Shown here one piece after another: positions 45,701-57,700 of a stretch of DNA of 64,000 nt (the first letter of the stretch is position 1; each line of letters begins with the position of its first letter). The notes under the pieces were generated by a model. The model was not told where the DNA came from, did not search any database, and was given only the letters and a program-made list of their open reading frames with translations. Source of the DNA: Liolophura sinensis (taxonomy: Eukaryota; Mollusca; Polyplacophora; Chitonida; Chitonidae); assembly GCF_032854445.1 (NCBI RefSeq), contig NC_088298.1:22903295-22967294 (forward strand). Direction: 5' to 3'. Position numbers and translations under genes: made by a program.

Positions 45701-48700
45701 TTTACCTATTTCTTCTAGGACACGGCTGATTCAAGTAAAGCAGCAAGTGCGAACGATCTAGTGTGATTTATTGAAAGGCACACCGGTTGCAGAGCCACCT
45801 TTGAGAGATAGTGTACTTCTTTGAATTTCATGTTCATCATTGTTCTATATATGGCGTTCATTCTTATCTTGTATATAAAAACTCACCCATGTTTCCTTTT
45901 TTATCAACATCAGAAAATCAGGACATTGCTGATTTGAGTGAATTTACTTCATACACTTAAGCCTCGTGAATTTGCAATTTTTGTATTTCAAATCAAGTGA
46001 CATACTTTGCATAATAAACAGATTTGTTGTATTTTGTATAATTGATTATGCATGTATCAGAAGTAAGTCTGGTGATAATTTTTTCCTCATTCCTCGTTCT
46101 TTTTTATTTCTCTTTTACGAAGCAAAAGTTGGTAACTATATGTAAATATGAAAACGCAGATAAACTGCACCTAAGTCAAATTGTTAGTTTACCGGGATAC
46201 AACCAAGTGCGATTGAATAATTTACTTGGAGCTCCAACATCAAATCCTGTTGGCTTTAATTCATTTCTAGATGTTTGTTTTCTTGTGACACATTCGTGAT
46301 GCTATTAAATTCCAAATTAAATCCATGCCACTTATTTGTTTGGTGGCTCATTGTCATCGTTGGGTCCATAGTCTTCCAATAACTCATAAATGGACGTCAA
46401 TATAGCATGTCTGTTTGTACAGCTGACAATAAAGCCTTGGTGCTCGGTGATGCAAGCTAGGTAATCCTCGACACTTCTTGGCAGCAAAGGCACTCTACAT
46501 TAGTTGGCATAAGAACACTGTTCACACAATCACAACTGAAAATAAGAATATAGATTTCATGTTGAGAGAGGGCCATATATAGGTCGGTAGATTCCTTGAT
46601 ACGGTAAGAAAGTTAATTCCAAGTCTCACTTGATGTACCGGTAAAGTATTTCTTCTTGCAAAAATATGCATCTTGATAAATTTTCACTTGCACACTGTTG
46701 ACAGTTTGGATTGAATTTAAAAAGACTGAATCTTTTTATTTAATGGTGGTATTCGAGACCGTGGATATCAGGGCACTTTACCCGCATGAGGCAGCGGCAA
46801 GCACACGACAAGGTGATAGATAACATGGGAAGGAATAGAAAAATGAACAACACTGGGCAATATTTTGACAGCTAAAGCTTATAATAACCAGAAATTACAG
46901 TATGCTTACTACAGAACAACCCGCATAGCATATGTGAATTATGAACGTTAACGAAACCTAGTTTTTGGACTTATGATGCCGTGATTCAGAGGTGTGTATT
47001 AACTTCAAGGTTATTTTGACTATGTTTTCACCGTTGTGTCTGCGCGAGCAAAGCGTGTTGGCGCTAGTAAAACTACCAATACTGGGATGTCCGCGGTCTC
47101 GAATAGCAAAGAAATTTATTTGTTTATTTATTTGATTGGCGATTTAAGCCCTATTGAAGAGTATTTCATTTATACTACGGCGGCCACCATAGCGAAATAG
47201 CAAGGAAGTAACTGAGATAAAATGTAGTTACCAGCTTAAGTTGTCGGTCCGAAAATCTTTGGTTTCTGACAGCTGTCGCCGTGGCCAGACTCGCTGTCAG
47301 ATGAATGAGCGGAGCGGTTTACTCGGCTGATTTCGTGAGCTCCACGCGCTGAATCAGTTCGCATGGGAATCAATTCGTACATGTACGGGTCGATAGGTGG
47401 CATACACATTGGAATTTCCAGTATGTCTGTTTCACAGTATGACATGATTTTATTTTGGTATTGTCTCGAAGATTTGATTTGGTATAAGTGAACAGTGTTG
47501 TTCAGTATCAGTCAGTTCTTACGGTGACGTCAGCGGGATCACGTGACGGATCGTCGCCGCGGGAAGCGTGCGAGGCGGTAAACAAACGTACAGATTCGTT
47601 ATAATGAGGGCTTATGGGCTGATTATTAAATAAATACCGATGATCAAAAATGTTGACAGTATTTCTTTAACGAACTGAGCCACGGAGGAACCGATGCAGT
47701 TTCATACTACGCTACTTGCAATGCTGTCACCGTCCAAGCCATTAGCAAATATCACTTGCCATTACGAAGACGTTAATATAAAAGCAACTTGATGGCGTTT
47801 GAATATGCCTTCAAAGACAATGTCTCAGCAATATCGCTGAGGTCGAGGAATTTTGGTCAGGGTTTTCAAAATCTTTAATCAGCATGACACGGGAATAAAT
47901 AAATCCATAAAGCGGTAAAGGCAAGAAAAACTTGTTTTTTCCTTTATGAAAAGTTTTTAAAACACGTCAACTTTTGAAAAAAGTATGGAAGCTGTCGTTA
48001 GTAATGGTGACCAACTTCTTAAAGAATGTTATGGTTTCATAAAAATGTCAATCTTGTTATATTGTGGTAAATGTCGTATATTATATGATTTTTATCCCCT
48101 TTTACTTACCCGTATCGGTGAATACCGGCCATTTTTCTCTCTTATCAGAATCATCGCCGCTTGCTTCACAGACGTTGGCCTCGGGTAAAACCGCTTATTG
48201 CTCGTCGTGATTTTCCGCGATGGCTGAAAAAAAAAACAACAACAAAAACAATCAGACTTTCAAGGTTAATTGAATTTCAAGGTGGTGTCTACATCTAGAA
48301 TGTCGGCTGAGTGCAAAGTGTTAAAACATTGTCACCCAGGGGGCTGTCTTTATCGGCATTTATTTGTCTGTCTGTCTGCCAGTCAGTCCGATACCTTCGA
48401 GGATTTGGGACTTGCTTGAAACTGTGTACATTGGGCGGCCTTTGGATAAGGACCAGTATACTGCGCCTTCCGGGTGACCCGAATCCGAAAATTAAAATAA
48501 CGGGCAATTGTGTTCATTTGGGCTGGACTGTCATTTAGCTTCTTGAAATCTCGTTGTCTTGCGTTAACTGGCGTCCATCGGAACCGACCAAAATTAGAAA
48601 TACAGAAACGACTCTCAGCTGTTTAACAGAGTGACGTAAGTGAATGTTGATTGCTTAACAGGGCAAAATGAAATCTCGTTTGAGCGCACGAACTAACGAG

Positions 48701-51700
48701 ATCGATCTTACACCATGCGTCCGTTGTTTTTGTATACGGAGCTTTATCACCATTCGGTTTAAAGAATTTGTCCGCTGGACACCAGGCATCACGAGCGAAT
48801 ACGAGGTTTTGCGGCCTAGCATTTGTGTGCTGAACAGGTTTCACCGTTACAATTTAATTGCTCAGCACGTAATGTCAAGGTCTGATGCGATTTTTTATAT
48901 AAGTCTGGGAATGGCGTACTCACACACAAATGAAAATTCAACAACATTTTTTTATTTGTTTGATTTACTCACGAAGTTTTCACTGATCCGATGTCAGTTC
49001 GTGTCATGGGTGGAGGAAACCTTTGAGCCCGGCGTAATTCAAACGAAAGTCAGCAAATTACTAATGGAGTTTTTCACGTGTGAAACATGGATGTGAGCAC
49101 CATGTTGGTGGATGACGACCGGTCTTCAATGAGCGTTGTTAACGGCTTATTGTCAGCAAGGTCTCACAAACAGAGCGGCGGAATGCGCAAATTTCTGTTC
49201 AAGATGCAGCAATTGAGACATGTACTTACTTTACCCTGGGTGAGAACCACAGCAAACGCCTGGGAGAACTTGAGAGTTTTGCATTTCTTCATGGCCCATG
49301 TGTGGTCTGTTGGCTGGGTGATATGTAGTTTGCCCACAAAGACATCGGAAACGTCCGTCCTGCCCCAGCCGAGTAACTCCTGAGAGACCTAAATTAGAGA
49401 CTTTCGCCATCAAACAACAGTACTGTTGTATGTTCGCATGTATATCCGTTTGTTTGGTCAGTCAGTCACATTTTTTACGTCCACTCTTCTATTTAGTGCG
49501 GTTGCGACAGTAGTCTAGTAGAAATCCTAGCGACAGAGAACTTAATATTAATAACAAATGTCTGACGCCATTGACACGATTTTCGGTCCATTGTCACATA
49601 CCACCGTGTACTCCACTAGCCACCGAATCTGGCACTATAGGCGGGCAGATCGATGAATGGAACTTATGGATATGACGCATTTCCGGTTCCACGGTTACAT
49701 ATGGACAGTGAAGGAACAGAAATAAGGGATTTCCGTCTCCCAACGTATTACTCCGCCACGTTCCATTTTTAAAGGATTAAAAATCACTTACAAACAATAA
49801 GAATTTAACTAAAACACTTCTATTACTAAGGGCAGTACCTTAACCAGCTCAAAACGCTCCAGCATGGAGCCGTTTTTGGCATCTGTCCTTCTTCGTCTGA
49901 CCTTGACACTGCCTTGACCTCCGTTTTGGGTTTTCTGAAAAACATTGTGTTAACTTATTCTATTTTATTATCAACGCAGTAGTTGAAACTAGGCTTAGGT
50001 GTAGTAGGTGGTGTAACCTTTTCAAATAAAGGGAAATACGGAGTTCTGCCGAATAATGTTTTCGATATGTTGGGAAATACATACAAATCCTTAATTAGTT
50101 CAGATGACATTTCATGGATGATGGGAATTACGCTGGCAAGTGGAGATATATTTTTCAAATAAAATAAACGAGTGTAGATTACACTCCTATTTAGTTTGAG
50201 ATCCTTCGTAACTACACTTACTCCATTGATATGTTCCAGTATGTCTTCAATCCTCTCTGTGGCTTGCCGGATGTCCTCTCGCCCTTTGTGAGTGACGGGA
50301 ATAGCCTTATGGAGCCGGCTAAGTAATAATGGATATCTGGAATTGTTCGGTAAATATTCGGTTAGATTATTTATTTATTTATTTCATTTGATTGATGGTT
50401 CACGTCAATCAAAGAATGTTTATGGGTAGCAAACAATCTGAGAGTCATGATCAAACAGATGGCTACTAAATGAAAAAATTGTTTTATTTTGTGTGTATTC
50501 TTATCTTAGGCCTTAACTTTTGAAATTTTCAAAATTACGCTGTGTTATCTAACAACATGCTCTTCTTGGAGCAGGTCAGGTCAATACTGTATGAAGACAG
50601 TTAACTGCCTGGCCACTTACAAAGAGCTTATTTAATGAACATAATTAATAATCTGGTGTCTCGTTTCGTTTTTCTCAAGTTTTCGCGTCACTTTTTAAAT
50701 TAGGCCTACTCTAGGTTACACAACCCCCTCATTCTCTAAAGTTCTGATTCAATACAGCATAAAAGACTACCACATATGTAGCAAACCCAGAGCAGCCACG
50801 ACAGAGCATGTGATAGTTGGCAAATGGCAGGACACTTTCAAAAGTCTTGTCTATAATTATCCTATGGAAAAAGGTTTCCTTTGAAATCAAAAGGGTTTCC
50901 TCTATCACATCGTGTCATACAAACCTTCTCGGTTCCATATCAGACATTTCATTTAGCAGTAAATTCAATGTACAACATCTGATGTAACTTACTTGGTAAT
51001 CCTCTGAATCGGTATAACAAGGAATGACTTCAGATTCATCTTTCGGAGTCTGGTGTTTTCCGTCTGGGCCACTTGTAAAAAGACCCGTAACAGTTCGTTT
51101 TCGCGTTCGTAGCTCTCAAGAAGAGACGCTGCGTTGGCCTGTAAATGGGAATTTTTGTCGAGATCATTATTTACTTATTTTGGTACCTATTTAGTTGCTT
51201 TTTATTGTCTTTAATCATCTGAGCCGGGACAACTATACGTATTTTGTACATTTTGTTTTTCAAAATGATGGCCAGAGGTTCAGGCTGCATTTTATAGAAG
51301 ATAACACAGGCTGGTGTGTACATTTTGTTACTTATTCTTTACCAAGGCAATCTCTCACCTGGTTTACACAATAGTTCTCGAAAGCTAAAAACTGCGAGGA
51401 GGCCTTGAGAAAGACTTCTGCCATCTTCGTGGTTGTTTCCTCCTGAAAGTACATAGGATTATGTGAGTAATATGCATGTAGGTGATTTATTTATTTGTTT
51501 ATTTTAATTGGTGTTTTACGTCGTACTCATGAATATTTCACTTATACGACGGCGACCAGCATTATGGTGGGAGGAAACTGGGCAGAGCCCGGCGGAAACC
51601 CACGACCGTCTGGCAGACCTTCCCACGTACGGCCAGAGAGGAAGCCAGCAAGAGCTGGACTTGAACTTACAGCAACCGCATTGGTTGCGCTGAGCTATGG

Positions 51701-54700
51701 AGGCCCCTGCATGTAGATGATTTTCTTCTGGCATTTAAACAATATTAAACGATAGAATATGCCTACAAGGATATGATAAATAGACGTGGATGGTTCAAAC
51801 CCTGTGTATATCAATTTTGAAGGGTTTTCTCAAAAACGTATCTTTCATCTCTCAATTCCATTTTCTTGTTTTGCGTGAATGAAATCCCGCTGAATCTGCA
51901 AACACCAAGAGTTTGTTATCAAGGCTCAACACCGAAAAATAAACAGGTTTGACTTCTGTGAAATGAAATGTTACATGGGATATATAAAACGTCATAGATA
52001 GCAAAACCATTTGTAGCAACGACAGTGTGATAGCTAACAAATGGTCGAACGCAACCGGTGAAATGCGACCTCTTGTAAATTGACCCCAGTTAAAGTTTTT
52101 ATTCTAACTGTTGGTGTAAGTGCTTAAATAGTAGCAAATTATATACCCTCCAGCACCACGGCTTAAATAGAGGTATGTAAACACATTTATTCGATTAATT
52201 GGGCCTCACTGGTCTAGAATTACTCAAAATGCTGTGGTATCATCCCATTTTATAAACAATCAAAGGAAAGCAATGCAAAGGGACCAGGTCACGGGACTCC
52301 ATCGTAAATCCGGGATTACTCAGAGAAACTCTTCCCCCCTAATGTAATTATAGAGAATTGTCCATTCTTGTCATTGCGATGACGATTTGGCGAAAAAATG
52401 GAAGCGTAGTAGTCGTGTACTACAAGAGAAATCCCGTTTGGAATGAGTCGCCATTGTTTCCAAAAAGGCATCTCATTAGCTCCTCGAGATTAAAACTGTG
52501 AATACGAAACATTTGCTCTGTTAAGACAAATTTATCCTTTTTTGACTTTGTGGATTACACACTCTGCATTCATACTGAAATTATTCTTTTCAAAAGTCGT
52601 TTTTTCGCAAATATCTTGAAATACATACACTGGAGTAATCTGTGACAGTAGCTGTTTTTAACAAGTCCCGTAACTGCTGCAAGAAGTCGTAGTTGACCTG
52701 GAGAAGCTCGTCCACGTTGAGGAAAATTCCCCTCAATTGATCGGCTGACAAAAGACCCGCGGACTTTATAGGTAGGTAAAATTCCTACAACAAATATATA
52801 TACATGCTAACAGTGTATACAACTTTCATTTGATTTATTTTTTTGATTTGTGTTTTACTCCATACACGGGAAACTCTGGTTTTATTGAATGTTATATAAT
52901 AAACTCCTAGGAAGAGGAAAATGGAAGAGAATTTCTTCTTCCTAAATGCATTATATTACTTTATGCTGGGAGACTGCTAATCAACGTATAATCCCTTTAT
53001 TGTTTATAATTAAAAACTCTTTCTTTCTTGGTTTAGACATTGCAGATCTTGTTTGGTTAAAAGCAGGATACCTGTCAGGGCACATGTTGTGATTGATTAC
53101 AGTGATACAGAGTTTACGGTAGAACCATTTATACAAAGATCAAAGTTGCTAAAATATGCGACTTTTTACCCAACCAATGAGAAATCAGCAGCAATGACAA
53201 CAAAAGTTTATTTGCTTATTTCACCGAAGTTTTACGCCGTACTAAAGGGTATTTCACATACGACAGCTGTCATAATTATGGTGGGAGGAAACCGGACAGA
53301 GGCCTGAGGAAACCCACTATCATCCGCAGTCTGCTGACAGATAGGAATCCAGCAAGAAGTGGACATGAGGGACATATGCGTCATTCTGCTGCACAATCGA
53401 GCTAACCACAAGGTCAAACTTCAAAGTTAAAACTCTGTATGGTCTTGTCTTAACATGTGTATGACAATTTAATCAGTCTTCTAGACTGTTACTTTCTTCA
53501 TATGAATTTGTACCTCGGGCCTTTTACGGGCAAGTGTGTTAGAGATCAGGGACAAGACATGTTTTGAGAATACGTAGAAAAAAGCCAACTTATGTACACT
53601 ACTCTGTTTGCTGTCCTTTTATACGTGTTTAGAAACACTTCTAATGTGTTTTATCTTATAAATGCATATACGCATTAAATATTAAAATGATCTTTCAATC
53701 GGACTGATTGCCTTATCAGTTGATTTGAGTGCTCTTTGTTTAGAGTGCGCTCATCTTTGTTTACATCTTTGTTTAGATGTTTTGTTTGCGAGGCTGTGGC
53801 CAGTTTGTTGGGTAGAGGAAACCTGAAAATCTCAAGTTAACCCATCGATCTTCACAGACCTTTTGATTTAAACTTACAATCTGATTACGAAGGCACAAAG
53901 ACCAAGTGACAATAAAAACGTTACCTCTTTCAGTATTTTCAGATCTCTTCTATAAGTGCCCTCCGTGTCGACAATCTCCATCAAAGTCCGCTTTCGTTCT
54001 GTCTTCTTTGATTCGCATTTTTTACATAACGCCGATGACGCGTTATCTTCCTCTTGCTTTCCACAATCACTGCACACGTTCACACACGTCTAAAAGCACA
54101 GGCTATCAATTGATGACTTTCATGTATCGTTGCTTACATTTCACAACATTTTCAGACCTACATAAGGAAAACTCTGACTAAACCTATAACTGAACGATTA
54201 CTTCGGCAATATTACTTATTCATTTATTTATTCCATAGCTGTATGCATGTATGTCTTGGGTCGACATGATGGCGGTATGAGTTACGTAAGGAGGACACCT
54301 GACAGATCCATGACGAAATTCCCGCACCTCACAAGGTTCAAAACATGCCCCCTCCCCTTCCCCTGACGTAAGTTTGCAGCCCCTCTCCCTGCCTCTCCCC
54401 TCCCCTTCCTGAGTACCACAGATGGGTTGATTGATAGATTTATTGGCGTTTAACGCGGTGTTCAAGGATACACAGATGACGGCGGTCAGGTTAATGGTTG
54501 GAGGAAACCGGAGTTTCCGGAGTAAACCACCGACCTTCGGCAGGTATCCGACAAACCTATATGCCGGTTTGGTTTTTACACCTTCTTGCTATAAATCCGT
54601 ACAAGTCTCAACCAACTTTCAGCACTAGAAATGGCGTTATAACTAAAAAGTGTCAATCCAAATTAAAATCCAGAAAAACAGTTCTTAAACAGTTTTCTTG

Positions 54701-57700
54701 ACAGTTATAAACCGCTCCAAGTTTTTTATGACTTAATTACAAAAAATTTGAAATCATATAATCACAAAAGAAACGTTTAATCTCACCTGATTTTCAGGTA
54801 TGGGAGTCACGTAATCCACACTGGACAACCGATGGTGTTCACTGAAGCGCTTGCTCTGTTTGCGTAGTTTGTCGTTGGATTCCTATGTGTACAAATGTAA
54901 AAACCAATTTATTTTTCTCGTTATATTTTGACCAAAAAATGTAAAAAATGTACACGCTGTTGATATTACTTAACTGTACATTGGTAAAGAGACTACACCT
55001 GCCTACATCTAAATAACGAATCCCATCATGTTTTTTTATTATATCGGGCTGCTTTCATTTCTGCACAAGGCGACGCTAGCAGTCCTAAGTCTACGTACAA
55101 TTTAACACTTTGGCAACAGGTACATGCAAGCCGGTTTACAGACCCAGTTGTCTTCTATAGGACTGTTGCATATTGGGATCCTTATTAAAGCCACACATGC
55201 GCAATTACTGTAAATGGGGCCATTACTTGCTTCCGAACTGAAGAGTGAAAGAACATTAATTGGGCAATACTGTAAAGCACACTGACACTTCAGGATATTG
55301 ATACACCATACATTTCCGCACTGTTATTTTGTGCCTGCTTAAAATATATCTGAATTTTGTTTGTTTTGGATAGAACTGAATGCATTTTGCCAAGTATTAC
55401 TTCCTTTCCCCTTGAGGTTACCAAGGTGACAAAGTGCCATGAAATCAGTTCCTGCAAATACAGCTAATGGTCATGCCAAGCTTTTCGATGCGTTGCATTT
55501 GGTGGTATGGCATGGTACAACGCGAAAGTTAGAGGATATATATTTTTGACAAATTTAGTACATAAATAGTAAGGAAAATCAAAACGCCCATGTAATGCGC
55601 ATGCGATGTAAGGTATCCGCTGGAGTAAGGTTGTCTTGCTGATTTTTGTGCGAATAGGGAAGCCTTAAAACCTAAAGGTCACAGGCTCTAAGCTCGGAAA
55701 CCCCATCCGCACATTGCTAGCAGAAACCTCAAATTAGCAGATATTCCAAAATGCATTGCGCGTACAGATATGTGGCATAATTATTCAATCGCACAAAAGA
55801 TTTTGACAAGGACTTTATGAGAACTCACCTCGAAACGACTGTCACGTGTTGTGTCGTCACGTGCCGTATCTTGATTGATAACCCCGCTGTCAGTGCTGCA
55901 TGCGCTCACGTTGCTGCCCCTGTTCCGTCTTATACCACGCCCACTTTCCGAGTCCGTCATCTGTAATTATCCACAGCATAAGATATTATTTATTAATTAT
56001 TTACCAATTAAGCATCAAAGCCCCATTTTACGAAACTTCTTAAGTAAGTTTTGCTTAAAGTCTTGCATTTTTTTTTGCTTTTGCCAAGTCATTACTGACT
56101 TTGAACAAAATTTAAAATACAGTTTCAGAGCTTTTTGGGTGCCTCAGAAATTAACAATTGGACCATCGTAGGCTTTCTTGAACTTTTTATATCGACCTCA
56201 GATTAACTGTAAGTTAGCTTACATCTTCCGGCATTTCATCCAAGCTGAATACACTGTTACAAGAGCTGGCATTGCCCATGGAAATGTAACTGGTGGCGTG
56301 GAATAACTTGCCTGGAATTAAAAATTATTGGTAATATTAATTTTCTAGAAATGCTTATCAAGACACTGAAAAGTACAGAGTGTAAATACATACATGCATT
56401 CATATATTACCACGCTAAAGTTAATACATGGAGAAGCCTGACAGCGTCTGCAGGAGTCAAGCCTAATCCGATTTTTCAGCAACAATCCCGCTAACATTGA
56501 CACCAACTGAACTGAAAAATGCAGATTATTTTTACAAAGATTTGGTTGTCTGAAATAAAACAGTAAGGTAGATTGACGTTACGGCAGCCATGAAATCCTG
56601 GTCATTCGCACTACAAACAGCTTTCTCGCTTAGCTAAATTTATTTATTCATTTATTTCATTTGATTCGTGTTTTACGCCGTACTCAGGAATATTTTACAT
56701 AGGCATGAACGACGGCGTCCAGCATGACGGTGGGAGGAAGCCGGAGAGGAAGTCTAAGAATATCCCCAGATTGCTGGTAGGCCGTGCCTTGTACAACCGG
56801 AAGAAAGGCCTGCATGATCTGGACTTGAGCTCCTGCGTCACTGTGCTGCGCGAACCACGCTCACTACTAGACCACGAAGGCCCATCATCTGAATGCAATG
56901 TACAAAGGACCTGGTATGGTAAGGCGGTGAAACTGTGTACCTCGAGAAGCGAAACTGACTACAGCTACGAATGACAGCTGCTGACACACTCGTTAGGTTA
57001 TTTCTTTTTTCACTTCTGTTTTACTTCCATTTTCCTGTTATATAGCAAGAATGCATTGAAGCAATGTATAACTCTTAAAATTGAAAAATTGGTAGCCTGC
57101 CACTGTAACATTGAAATGTCTTTTTTTGCATTAGACACTGTAGAATGGGAAAATCATGGCACCACAAATGTAACTTTCTGAAAAATTCTTGAGCACGCCG
57201 ATGTGCACCATTCAATTAAAATACATATAAAATTAATGTTCAGCCTTATACTTCCGCTACGCATCACATATTGATGTTAATGATAGCTAGAAGACCACAT
57301 GTACTCTGTCGGGATTCGCGTATGATGTCTGTACAGTTGCCACAGGTTATATAGTATAAGGACTTAACAATTGTCTACTATAATGCATGATAACACTTAT
57401 TTAATGCAAGACAGCCTATATCTTTACTCACACAAAAAGTATGTTGCCAGAGAAAAAAAATAACCCCACAAAGATTCGAACTCTTCCTCAAGGTACAGCC
57501 TGTTCTCCATAGTGACTTGGTTAATTCACGGTACTATGAAGGTTGACCGACAGATCATTGTAGAAATATGGGTTGCATTGCAAGTTAAATTGCCTAAGTA
57601 TGGCAAAACTGATCATATTATAAAGTTACAGTTAACTGAGACAAACGTTAACTAAAACGAAACTTTGACAGCACGTAGAAAGGCGTTTAACAGGAAAGTG

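Larger units (their letters stand above)
42793..49934 (-). other. Pleckstrin-homology domain exons
   Basis: Exons 49934-49839 (basic linker, MLERFELVK), 49388-49230 (LLGWGRTDVSDVFVGKLHIT, FAVVLTQGK), 43865-43767 (DPLFLHQCVLAV, YPEVFELQEW, ECYVFK) and 42915-42793 (ADTEEETTNWIHHLKQYW). The final helix with its invariant Trp marks the end of a PH domain. Joining 49230 directly to 43865 keeps phase 0 and gives a PH domain of normal length, so no exon needs to be placed between them. Confidence 0.82.
50222..54089 (-). other. Dbl-homology (RhoGEF) domain exons
   Basis: CR1: TLMEIVDTEGTYRRDLKILK (53925-54089). Middle helices: GLLSADQLRGIFLNVDELLQ (52629-52784), KMAEVFLKASSQFLAFENYC (51359-51442) and ANAASLLESYERENELLRVF (50993-51138). 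CR3: FLVIPIQRITKYPLLLSRLH, split between exons 50993-51138 and 50222-50336 within the Lys codon. The I-P-x-Q-R-I-T-K-Y-P-L-L-L signature identifies the domain. Confidence 0.95.

Noticed and set aside
47232-47445. Extra PH-domain exon of the RhoGEF gene
   Set aside because: Its 3' end joins in phase to the P2X7-type exon at 46535, and the RhoGEF PH domain is already complete without it.
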